Source: Aeoliella straminimaris (GTDB taxonomy: Bacteria > Planctomycetota > Planctomycetia > Pirellulales > Lacipirellulaceae). Taken from it: 64,000 bases of DNA. Made by a program: the position numbers and the translations under genes. The notes below the pieces were generated by a model that ran no database searches, had not been told where the DNA came from, and saw only the letters and a list, made by a program, of their open reading frames with translations. This document shows positions 27,533 to 35,884 of this stretch, piece by piece; positions within the stretch are counted from its first letter, which is position 1, and each line of letters starts with the position of its first letter. The stretch is taken from the NCBI RefSeq assembly GCF_024054565.1, contig NZ_JAMXLR010000092.1, forward strand, positions 248,001-312,000, given 5' to 3'.

Positions 27533-28063
27533 ATGGACCGACCACTTACCGGCAAGCGAATTCTGGCTTTTGTGGGTGACATCTATGAAGATCTTGAACT
27601 CTGGTATCCCAAGCTGCGGATGATCGAGGCCGGCGCCGAAGTGGTGGTGGCCGGACCCGAAGCGGGCAAATCGTACCAGGGAAAGAATGGCTATCCCGCG
27701 TCGTCCGACATTGCCATCGCCGACGCCAAGCCGGACGAGTACCACGGACTGCTGGTGCCGGGCGGGTTTATGCCCGATAAATTGCGGCGTGATCCGCAGG
27801 TGCTGGAGATTGTCCGACATTTCGACCAGGCGGGCAAACTGATTGCCGCAATCTGCCACGGTGGCTGGATTCCCATCTCTGCCGGAGTGTACCGCGGTGT
27901 GCAGGTCACCGGTTCGCCCGGCATTAAAGACGACCTGGTAAACGCTGGCGCTCTCTGGCAGGACGCCCCCGTGGTGGTCGATCGGCACTATGTTTCGAGT
28001 CGCAAACCGGACGACCTGCCTGAGTTTTGTCGCGGCATGCTCGCAGTGCTGACTTCGGCATAG
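27533..28063 (+). CDS. DJ-1/PfpI-like class I glutamine amidotransferase-fold protein
   Basis: 176 residues from ATG 27533. The nucleophile elbow is AAICHGGWIPI with Cys108 and His109, and the acidic residue expected near the N-terminus is in GDIYEDLELWYP (Glu19). Members act as deglycases, chaperones or proteases in stress; the specific reaction is not deducible. ATG start preceded by AGGAGCATGGC (ribosome binding site AGGAG at 27522-27526). Confidence 0.85.
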   Translation: MDRPLTGKRILAFVGDIYEDLELWYPKLRMIEAGAEVVVAGPEAGKSYQGKNGYPASSDIAIADAKPDEYHGLLVPGGFMPDKLRRDPQVLEIVRHFDQAGKLIAAICHGGWIPISAGVYRGVQVTGSPGIKDDLVNAGALWQDAPVVVDRHYVSSRKPDDLPEFCRGMLAVLTSA

Positions 28064-28186
28064 CTGGCGCTGCACCCTGGAGCTGTGGCACGGCACTAGC
28101 TACGATCGAAGAAGCGGCCGATTCGTTGCCCGCTTCGTTTGCGGGAATCGACTGTTGCTACTTCGTAATGCGCAGGTGAACCCGAA

Positions 28187-29542
28187 GTGTCCTCTTTAAC
28201 TGCATTTCCGCTGGAATCGTTTCGAGATTGGCTCCAGGATACCGACGATCACGCGGCCCATCACTTGGGAGTGATCGACCGGGTGAGTGAGTGCCTGCAA
28301 GCGGGAATGCCAGATCGGGAAGCGGCTCAGGAGCTTGGCGACAAGCTGGAGCGTTGGCGCTATCAACTGCTGAGTGAATGTGCGGGGCGGCTCGCGCCAC
28401 GCGACGCCGAATTGGCGGCCACGCTCAACGCCACTTCCAATGTGCTGGCCTGTCGATCGCAGTTCGGTCCTCGGGCGACCTACCATGCGATTCATCACGC
28501 GGGTGACGGAGGTATTGCCACCGAGGCCATCGACGCGGTCGACGTGGAGTACCCGCTGGAGCCACTCGTCACGCGGGCGCGGCAGATAACGGTCGAGAAC
28601 TTTGCCGTCGCTGGATCCAGTTCGACCACGGCGCTGCCGCGGTGGCCCATGTTGCTATACGCTCCGCTGTACGTGTCGAGTCGCTGCGTGAATCACTGCA
28701 CCTACTGCGGCTTCCGCTTCTCGCAGGATATCGATCGGCACCACTTGTCGCTGGAAGAAGTGGAGAGCCAGGTCGCCCACCTCGAGCAGCATGGCTTCGG
28801 TCATTTGTTGGTCGTCGGAGGCGAATATCCCCGGCTAACCACGGTGGACTACTACAGCGACATCGCCCGCTGTTTGGTGCGTCACAACGTGGCGCCGGCC
28901 ATTGAGATTGCGCCGCAAACCACGGCCGCCTATGCACAACTTGCCGATGCAGGCGTGATGGGGCTGACGCTCTATCAAGAGACCTACGACGAGCGACTGT
29001 ACGCCGGGTATCATCCCCGCGGCCCCAAGGCCAACTACCACTGGCGACTGGAGACACAGGACCGCGCCGCCGAGGCGGGCATCCATCGGCTGGGGCTGGG
29101 AGTGCTGTTGGGATTGGACGAGCCCGAGCAGGATGTGCTGGCCTTAATACGGCATGGCTGCTACCTTGCGCGTCGTTTTCCGCAGCACACGCTGGCATTC
29201 AGCCTGCCGCGCATCCACCAGGCGCCCGATGGCTTTGCCGCCCAGTATGGTGTGTCGGACGACGACCTGGTTCGCTACTACTGCGCGTTGCGACTGGCGT
29301 TTCCCACGGCGGTGCTCGTCCTGTCGACCCGCGAATCGGCGGGACTTCGCAATCGGCTGGCGGGCATCTGTATCACTCAGATGAGCGCCGGCAGTTCGAC
29401 CACGCCGGGCGGATATGGCGAAGAAGATAACACCCGCGGCGAGCAATTTCCGGTTACCGACCAGCGATCGCCGCGCGAGGTGGCCGAGTGGCTGCAAGAG
29501 AACGGATTTCCCATCTCCTGGTCGCTGAACCAACCGCTTTGA
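28187..29542 (+). CDS. thiH: ThiH-like radical SAM tyrosine lyase (2-iminoacetate synthase)
   Basis: Radical SAM enzymes of this type cleave tyrosine to dehydroglycine for thiazole synthesis in thiamine formation. The cluster motif is CVNHCTYCGF (Cys167, Cys171, Cys174). The C-terminal half keeps ThiH phrases (MSAGSSTTPGGYGE, DQRSPREVAEWLQENGF). 451 residues, longer than E. coli ThiH (377), because of about 70 extra N-terminal residues. It lacks the C-terminal Cys-rich part of HydG, so I call it ThiH. GTG 28187 with AGGTGA eight bases upstream. No thiG, thiS or thiF nearby. Confidence 0.85.
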   Translation: MSSLTAFPLESFRDWLQDTDDHAAHHLGVIDRVSECLQAGMPDREAAQELGDKLERWRYQLLSECAGRLAPRDAELAATLNATSNVLACRSQFGPRATYHAIHHAGDGGIATEAIDAVDVEYPLEPLVTRARQITVENFAVAGSSSTTALPRWPMLLYAPLYVSSRCVNHCTYCGFRFSQDIDRHHLSLEEVESQVAHLEQHGFGHLLVVGGEYPRLTTVDYYSDIARCLVRHNVAPAIEIAPQTTAAYAQLADAGVMGLTLYQETYDERLYAGYHPRGPKANYHWRLETQDRAAEAGIHRLGLGVLLGLDEPEQDVLALIRHGCYLARRFPQHTLAFSLPRIHQAPDGFAAQYGVSDDDLVRYYCALRLAFPTAVLVLSTRESAGLRNRLAGICITQMSAGSSTTPGGYGEEDNTRGEQFPVTDQRSPREVAEWLQENGFPISWSLNQPL

Positions 29543-29622
29543 CCAGGCACCATTCGTCAAGTGACGTGCCCGCGCAGTATTGAGCAGGGGGTAGCAACAG
29601 GGCGGTTGCAAGGAGCCTCACC

Positions 29623-30123
29623 ATGAATGACTCATCAGAAAACGATCGTGATCGCGAACTCGAACGCGAGATTCGCGAACGGCGAAAATTCTCGCTGGCC
29701 GAAGCGATTGGACGCCTCGGCGGAGGCAAACTCATGAAAGGCGCCTCGCCCGTCACGCGGGAGCGGCAGGCTGAGATCTTGATCGAGAGCTACCTCCAGC
29801 AACACTTGCGCGATTCCGAAGGGACGCTCCAGCGGGTGCTGCTGCGACGCGTTGTCGGCAGCCAGAGACTACTCGAATCGGGCTACGAACAGCCGCTGGA
29901 GGCGCTGGCCGAGTATTGCCAGCGACTTCTCGATTCAGAGGGCCACCTCCAGGATTTCGTGCGCGCTGTGGATGCGGAGTGGGGGCGGATGTATCTCGAG
30001 CGTCCCCGTTTCGAAAGGCCAGACCACCCCCCCGCGGACGACGATCCCTACACGTACGCATCGGTTGCGCGCCAACTTCAGCAACTGGTGTCTCATATAA
30101 CGGGCGAATCTGGTAGCGAATAG
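29623..30123 (+). CDS. Conserved hypothetical helical protein, 166 aa
   Basis: ATG 29623, AGGAG at 29611-29615. Predicted to be cytoplasmic and almost entirely helical: charged N-terminus (ENDRDRELEREIRERRKFSLAEAIGRLGGG) then a helical bundle with repeated Leu/Arg. No motif tells a function. An LAEAIGRLGGG stretch is likely a turn in a small DNA- or protein-binding module. Separate from its neighbours by 80 and 257 bp. Confidence 0.65.
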   Translation: MNDSSENDRDRELEREIRERRKFSLAEAIGRLGGGKLMKGASPVTRERQAEILIESYLQQHLRDSEGTLQRVLLRRVVGSQRLLESGYEQPLEALAEYCQRLLDSEGHLQDFVRAVDAEWGRMYLERPRFERPDHPPADDDPYTYASVARQLQQLVSHITGESGSE

Positions 30124-30380
30124 CAATCTACCACCTGCAGATTGCATCTCCGCGCCAATCATTCCGCGGGCACTTCTTCGCCGGTACAATCCGCGCCATT
30201 TGCAACACCGCACTGTTGCTTTCCGAAAGCCAGGAGTGGGTTAGCTGCACCCCCGGTGCCATCGAGCTATTGTCACAGTGGACGTTTTGAATCCACACCT
30301 GATGGTTGCTAACGGACGCGAACGACTCTCCCGAGACAGAACGTCAGCTTATGTTGGAGCGGAGCACGGGGCAACGGCGG

Positions 30381-31598
30381 ATGACACGGTACAGGCAAGA
30401 TCGAACAAGCGGCGGCCGGCTACTCATACCGGCGTTGCTCCTGGCAACGTTTGGCTGCGCGATGGCTGCACGGGCAGCGAACGACGATCTCGTGTTCGGC
30501 ATGAGCACTGCTTTGACCGGCCCTGCCGCCGAGCTGGGCAGGAACATGAAGCAGGGTGTCGAGGCGGCGATGGCCGAGGCGAACGCCCAGGGTGGCATCC
30601 GCGGGCGACAGCTCCGGCTGATCGCCCTCGACGACGGGTACGAGCCAGATCGCACGGCACCGAACATGCGATACCTGATCGACAACCAGCATGTGCTGGC
30701 GATTGTGGGTAACGTCGGCACCCCGACGGCTGTGGTCGCCGCCCCCATCGCGATGCGGAAGCGGACCCTCTTGTTTGGAGCTTTCACGGGAGCAGGGGTC
30801 CTCCGCAAGAATCCTCCCGTTCGGTATGTGATTAACTATCGTGCCAGCTATGCAGAGGAGACCGGCGCCATGGTCGACTCGCTGGTCGAGCAGTTTGGTC
30901 TCCAGCCGCAGCAGATTGCCTTCTTCACCCAGCGAGATGCCTACGGCGACGCGGGCTACATAGGCGGTGTTCAGGCCCTGGAGCGACATGGTTTGCCAGA
31001 CGAGGCAAGAGTTGCTCACGGGCGTTACCAACGCAATACCGTGGCCGTGGAGAACGCGCTGGCCGACATCCTGATGGCCTCCGAGCCTGTGCGGGCCGTG
31101 ATCATGGTGGGAGCCTACGAGCCTTGCGCGGCATTTATCCGCATGGCCAAAGACAGCGGGCTGGAGGCCAAGTATTTGAGCGTGTCTTTCGTGGGGCCCG
31201 AACCCTTGGCCGAGGCCCTGGGGGCAGTGGGCGATGGGGTGATCGTCACCCAGGTGGTGCCTCACTACGACTCCGATTCGACTATCGTCAAGCGATATCA
31301 CACGGCGCTCGAGCGTTGGGATCCAGACGCCAGGCCCTCGTTCGGCTCCTTGGAAGGGTACCTGTCCATGCAGGTGCTGCTGGCCGGTTTGCGGACAATC
31401 GAAGGCCCGCTCGATCGCGAAGCCATCGTCGAATCACTGGAGAACCTGGGCGACTTCGACATCGGTTTGAGAGAGCCTTTGAGTTTCTCGCCGCAAGACC
31501 ATCAGGCCAGCCATCAAGTCTGGCCCACCGTTATACGTGATGGGCGGGTGTGCCCCGTCGAGTGGACCGACCTCTTCGCCGAGGAAGTCCGGCCGTGA
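30381..31598 (+). CDS. Periplasmic binding protein, leucine/urea-type (receptor ligand-binding fold)
   Basis: 405 residues from ATG 30381 (starts at 30306 or 30351 add residues before the signal peptide). Signal peptide then FGMSTALTGPAAELGRNMKQGVEAAM, the standard opening of the type I periplasmic binding fold used by LivJ and UrtA, plus NVGTPTAVVAAPIAM, GDAGYIGGVQALE and SLEGYLSMQVLL. Ligand unknown; amino acids, amides or urea are usual. No permease or ATPase is adjacent. The stop overlaps the next start (GTGA), so the two are co-translated. Confidence 0.88.
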   Translation: MTRYRQDRTSGGRLLIPALLLATFGCAMAARAANDDLVFGMSTALTGPAAELGRNMKQGVEAAMAEANAQGGIRGRQLRLIALDDGYEPDRTAPNMRYLIDNQHVLAIVGNVGTPTAVVAAPIAMRKRTLLFGAFTGAGVLRKNPPVRYVINYRASYAEETGAMVDSLVEQFGLQPQQIAFFTQRDAYGDAGYIGGVQALERHGLPDEARVAHGRYQRNTVAVENALADILMASEPVRAVIMVGAYEPCAAFIRMAKDSGLEAKYLSVSFVGPEPLAEALGAVGDGVIVTQVVPHYDSDSTIVKRYHTALERWDPDARPSFGSLEGYLSMQVLLAGLRTIEGPLDREAIVESLENLGDFDIGLREPLSFSPQDHQASHQVWPTVIRDGRVCPVEWTDLFAEEVRP

Positions 31599-34063
31599 CG
31601 AGACGTCCCACCGACAAATCGACGCGCAGAGTCATCCGCCTGATGTGGCTAATGGCGGTCGTGGGCGTCGTGGCCGGCGCCGTCGTCCTGACGGACGTGA
31701 GCTTGCGGCTACGCAGCATTCGCGAACGACGAGAACAGACCGAACATGCCCGCAACTCCGTCGCCAGTACTCTCGACGACCTACGCTCCTATCGTCTGCA
31801 TTTGATGGAGCAACTCGACAGGCTTCACCTGCATATGTTTGGTCGCAGCTTATCGGCCATCGAAGATCTGCCGGCCAGCCTGGTCGAATTCGACGAGCAG
31901 CGGGTAGCCTCCGGCGCTGAGGATCTGCGTACCAATATTGCCCAGCTTGGAGGAAACGACGCCTTCGCCGACGTGGCCCTCGAATCGCTCACGCAGGGGC
32001 TCGAACAGACGCATGCGTCGTTGGGCAGAGTCTGGCAGGGCGTTGCCCGTTCCGATGGCCTGATGCAGCAGTGTGCGGAAGCCGAAAGACGGGTGAGTGG
32101 CGACCTGGAGAAGCTGTCGGCCATTGTTTCGCGTGGGGTTGGATTGAATCGTCTGCACGTCGCCAGGCAACTGGCCTTGATTCGTGTAACAGCAGATGCC
32201 GATCGTCAACAACATCTCGAGCGGTTGGTTCAAAGTGTGCGCCAGGTGCAACAACCGTGGCAGCTGAACGACGATCTGCAAGAGCTGGCACTGGATACCG
32301 CGCGATTCTTCAATTGCGACAACGTCGACTCGCTCCGCAGCGACAAGGACAACCGACTGCGGCAGACATTGGCCCGTTTGAAAAGAAACAGCGTCCGCCT
32401 GGGCGAAGACTCTGATCGGTTTCTCGCAGGGCTCATCAGCTATCAGGAGCATCTGTTCGGTGCAGGTTCGCAAGACGACAAACAACATCAGGTGATGCTG
32501 ACTACCGGGGACGGGTTTTACCAAAAGAAGGTAAAACTCATCGATAGAGTACGGTCCTTGCGCGCTGAAAGCGAGGAGGCGGAGCAAGCCGCGCGGCGTT
32601 GTCAGGCTGCCGAACAACATTTAAATCATGCGGTGGCGGACCTCTATGCCATTGCGGCACGTGCCGACAGCAACCTGCTGGAAAACGCTTCTGATGCTCT
32701 GTTTATGATCGCAGGGGGTGCCTCGGTTTTGTTCCTGGCCGTTGCATGGTGGATCGTCGGCCTGGTGTCACGGGTGATGAGGGCCTCGGTGGACCGGCAA
32801 CGCGAATCGACCGAAATGGCGAAAATTATTCGCGAGTCGCCCACGGAGGTGTACATCCTGAAACGGGACACGTTGAGGTTCGTCGAGGTCAACTATGGTA
32901 CTTGTAACAACCTGGGGTACACTCGAGAAGAGATGCTTGAGCTAACCCCTGTTGAGTTGACTCCGCATGAGCACATCGGTCCGCTCAAAGAGTCACTTCG
33001 GCCACTTGGCGACTTCGACGTCGACCGTCTGGAATTTCATACAGTCCACTTCCGCAAGGATGGCAGCACCTATCCCGTGCAGGTGGTACTTCACCGGGCC
33101 ACGTACCATGACGAGCCAGTGTATGTGGCGTTCGTCAACGATCTGACCCAGGTGAAGCTGCTCGAGCAGCAGTTGGCCCAGGCCCAGAAGCTCGAATCCA
33201 TCGGACAACTTGCTGCCGGGCTGGCCCACGAGATTAACACGCCGATGCAGTTTATCGCCGACAACGTCGACTTCCTGGCGACTTCTTTTCGGCGTTTGAT
33301 GGAGTTTACCGACACGTACAAGCAACTGCTCTTCACCAATGAGCAGAAAGCGTGGCAACAGCGGCGCGCGGAGATTCAGGCGGCATCGGAGATCAACAAC
33401 GTCGAGTACCATAGCAACGAGATGGTGGCTGCCATTCAAGAAAGCCAAGAGGGAATCCAGCGGGTGGTAGAGATTGCCCGGGCAATGAAAGAGTTCTCCC
33501 ATCCGGGGGGCAAAGAAAAGGTGCGCGCCAACATCAATGACGTGATTCGGAGTACAGCCACCATTTCTCGAAACCGCTGGAAATATACTGCGGAGCTTGT
33601 GTTGGACCTCGATCCGGACCTGCCTGCGGTACCACTGTTGGTATCGGAGATCAACCAGGTATTGCTCAACCTGATGGTCAATGCCAGCGACGCCATCGCC
33701 GAAAGATTCGCCGACCAACCCGATACACTCGGTACAGTTACCGTACGCACTCGCAGCGTGGACGACGGAATTGCCATCGAAGTCGAAGACAATGGAGGTG
33801 GAATCCCGGAAGAAGTTCGAGACAGAATCTTCGATCCGTTCTTCACCACCAAGGAAGTCGGCAAGGGCACCGGACAGGGACTTTCGATTTGTCGCAATGT
33901 CGTCAACAAGCAGCATGGCGGCCGTATGAGCGTCGAAAGCACCCCGGGTACAGGGACCATATTTACGGTCTGGCTGCCGATGCAGGCCCCGGATGTCGGA
34001 TCCGCACAGCAGTTCAGGGAAGTCTCCGGTTGCCAAGACGTACTCGCGGAGGCTTGCAGTTAG
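31595..34063 (+). CDS. Membrane-bound PAS histidine kinase
   Basis: 822 residues from GTG 31595, with GAGGAAG upstream, overlapping the binding protein by 4 bp. Membrane segment 1 at about 15-36, a largely helical extracytoplasmic region of 330 residues, membrane segment 2 at about 370-393, a PAS domain at 410-515 (IIRESPTEVYILKRD), the dimerisation/phosphoacceptor motif LAHEINTPMQF with His545, and an HATPase domain with NLMVNASDAI, VEDNGGGIPEE, FDPFFTTKE and GKGTGQGLSI. Probably senses a ligand through the preceding binding protein. No response regulator is encoded nearby. Confidence 0.92.
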   Translation: MTRRPTDKSTRRVIRLMWLMAVVGVVAGAVVLTDVSLRLRSIRERREQTEHARNSVASTLDDLRSYRLHLMEQLDRLHLHMFGRSLSAIEDLPASLVEFDEQRVASGAEDLRTNIAQLGGNDAFADVALESLTQGLEQTHASLGRVWQGVARSDGLMQQCAEAERRVSGDLEKLSAIVSRGVGLNRLHVARQLALIRVTADADRQQHLERLVQSVRQVQQPWQLNDDLQELALDTARFFNCDNVDSLRSDKDNRLRQTLARLKRNSVRLGEDSDRFLAGLISYQEHLFGAGSQDDKQHQVMLTTGDGFYQKKVKLIDRVRSLRAESEEAEQAARRCQAAEQHLNHAVADLYAIAARADSNLLENASDALFMIAGGASVLFLAVAWWIVGLVSRVMRASVDRQRESTEMAKIIRESPTEVYILKRDTLRFVEVNYGTCNNLGYTREEMLELTPVELTPHEHIGPLKESLRPLGDFDVDRLEFHTVHFRKDGSTYPVQVVLHRATYHDEPVYVAFVNDLTQVKLLEQQLAQAQKLESIGQLAAGLAHEINTPMQFIADNVDFLATSFRRLMEFTDTYKQLLFTNEQKAWQQRRAEIQAASEINNVEYHSNEMVAAIQESQEGIQRVVEIARAMKEFSHPGGKEKVRANINDVIRSTATISRNRWKYTAELVLDLDPDLPAVPLLVSEINQVLLNLMVNASDAIAERFADQPDTLGTVTVRTRSVDDGIAIEVEDNGGGIPEEVRDRIFDPFFTTKEVGKGTGQGLSICRNVVNKQHGGRMSVESTPGTGTIFTVWLPMQAPDVGSAQQFREVSGCQDVLAEACS

Positions 34064-34139
34064 CGCAGTCGTCGGATAAGAGTAGCGTCGTGCCGCCGGG
34101 CGATTCGGCCCACCTGCAACCATCGACGCCTTCCTCCCC

Positions 34140-34799
34140 ATGCCTGCCGACCCTGCGAATCGTCGTCCGATTGCCCAAGTGTTTCGTGCCACGGCCCATC
34201 GAGCCACTAGGTGGTGCACGAGGGTTGGCATCCAGCCCAACTGGATCTCCTATGCCTCGATGGCCGCGAGCAGCATCGCGGCCGTAGCGTTCGCCTGTAG
34301 CGGGACCCACCTCGGCATGTTGCTCCTGGGGTGCGTGGCGTGCGTGGTGCGGCTGTGGTGCAATATGCTGGATGGAATGGTGGCTATCGAGGGGGGCACC
34401 ATCAGCCGCCAGGGTGAGATTGTCAACGAGCTACCCGATCGCATTTCCGACGTGTTGATCTTCGTTGGGGTCGCGCTCAATTCCACCTGCAGCATTCATG
34501 CTGGCTACGCGTCCGCAATCGCCGCACTATTGGTGGCTTACGTCGGCATCATTGGGCAGACGGTTGGAACACCGCGGCAGTTCGGCGGGTGGATGTCCAA
34601 GCCCTGGCGAATGGTCGTGGTGATGTTGGCCGCCCTGTTGACGGGCATCGTGGGCAACGAGGTCCTCATATCGGTGGTAGGGCAGGGCGTCAGCTGGTTA
34701 ACACTTGGCTGTTGGGTTGTAGTAGCCGGAGCGGTGCAGACGGTCGTGGTTCGACTACGGCGCATCATGCAGTGGTTGGCGGAGAATCCGGACCGATGA
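34140..34799 (+). CDS. CDP-alcohol phosphatidyltransferase family protein
   Basis: 219 residues, ATG 34140. Integral membrane protein; these enzymes move a phosphatidyl group from CDP-diacylglycerol to an alcohol such as glycerol-phosphate, inositol or serine. The signature is a variant: NMLDGMVAIEGG, then GEIVNELPDRISD. The first and third Asp of the classic D-x2-DG...G-x3-D-x3-D pattern are Asn, and the Arg after Ala is Ile. This variant is conserved as I recall it in related bacterial clusters, so it is not necessarily inactive. 114 bp before cdsA. Confidence 0.8.
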   Translation: MPADPANRRPIAQVFRATAHRATRWCTRVGIQPNWISYASMAASSIAAVAFACSGTHLGMLLLGCVACVVRLWCNMLDGMVAIEGGTISRQGEIVNELPDRISDVLIFVGVALNSTCSIHAGYASAIAALLVAYVGIIGQTVGTPRQFGGWMSKPWRMVVVMLAALLTGIVGNEVLISVVGQGVSWLTLGCWVVVAGAVQTVVVRLRRIMQWLAENPDR

Positions 34800-34913
34800 T
34801 TGTCGCTTCTCGCAGGATCGGGATGCCAGTACAATGCGGGCTGAGGGGCAGCGGGGTCAGTTGATGAGATCGCAGCCTGCACTGATCGAATACCTGCTGC
34901 CACCTGCCCTGCG

Positions 34914-35834
34914 ATGGACCCACTGTTTCTGCGGTATTGTTGGATTCTGGGTGGCTGTTTGCTGGCGGCCGCCGGCGGGATCGTACTTGCTAGGTTCGCC
35001 GGACGCGATGTTTCGCGTGTGTGGCCCACCTATCGAAGCTGGTTGGTAATCATTCCGCTAGCGCTGGCCACCATCTACCTGGGCCCGATTGCTGTGACCG
35101 TAGGGTTTGCCGCTCTGTCGCTGGCGGGCGGATACGAATACGCTCGCGCCACGGGTCTGGCAACTCAACGTGGCTTGATGGTGGCGGTGGGGCTGCTGGT
35201 AATTTTAACGTATGCCCTGGTGCTTTTCTCGACCGCGGTGCGACCAGACTTGGCCTGGAGCCTGTTTGCCGCCATGCCCGTGTGTGCGGTGGTGGTACTG
35301 TTTGCCGTGCCTGTGGTTCGGAACAAGTCGGTCGGCCAGTTCTCCTTCGTTGCTCAAGCCTTGGTAGGGTACCTGTTGGTGGGCTGGATGCTGGCCCACA
35401 CCGCGTGGATAGCCCCATCGCCCTACGCCACGGGGCTGCTGCTGTTCTTGCTGTTTACCGTGGAAACCAGCGACATTGCCGCGTTCACCTTTGGGTCGTT
35501 GCTGGGACGGCATCCCCTGTGTCCGACGGTGAGTCCAAAGAAGACTTGGGAGGGGGCAATCGGCGCGCTGATCGTGGCGCTCGCCTTGCCTTGGCTATTG
35601 CGATTCTCGTTTCCCAGTCACATCCACTGGTATCAACTGTTGATGATCGGCCTGGCTGTGGGGGTTGGTGGTCAGCTTGGCGACTTGTCGGTCAGTCTGA
35701 TAAAACGAAGTGTTGGGGTGAAAGACATGGGCAATTCAATCCCCGGACACGGTGGCGTGCTCGACCGAATCGATAGCCTGCTGTTTGCCGCGCCGCTATT
35801 TTACTACTCGTTGGGCACGTTCGCAGGTCCGTAG
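34914..35834 (+). CDS. cdsA: Phosphatidate cytidylyltransferase (CDP-DAG synthase)
   Basis: 306 residues with about eight membrane segments. Makes CDP-diacylglycerol, the donor for the preceding phosphatidyltransferase. The family signature is complete: SLIKRSVGVKDMGNSIPGHGGVLDRIDS near residues 262-289. Start ATG 34914 without an obvious ribosome binding site. Confidence 0.92.
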   Translation: MDPLFLRYCWILGGCLLAAAGGIVLARFAGRDVSRVWPTYRSWLVIIPLALATIYLGPIAVTVGFAALSLAGGYEYARATGLATQRGLMVAVGLLVILTYALVLFSTAVRPDLAWSLFAAMPVCAVVVLFAVPVVRNKSVGQFSFVAQALVGYLLVGWMLAHTAWIAPSPYATGLLLFLLFTVETSDIAAFTFGSLLGRHPLCPTVSPKKTWEGAIGALIVALALPWLLRFSFPSHIHWYQLLMIGLAVGVGGQLGDLSVSLIKRSVGVKDMGNSIPGHGGVLDRIDSLLFAAPLFYYSLGTFAGP

Positions 35835-35884
35835 CAAGCCATGCCCGTTCTGCCGCTTTTCAACCCACACCTGCAGAAGTTCAC

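Noticed and set aside
28187..29542. HydG (hydrogenase maturation) as the identity of the ThiH-like gene
   Set aside because: The C-terminal Cys motif of HydG is absent and the C-terminus matches ThiH.
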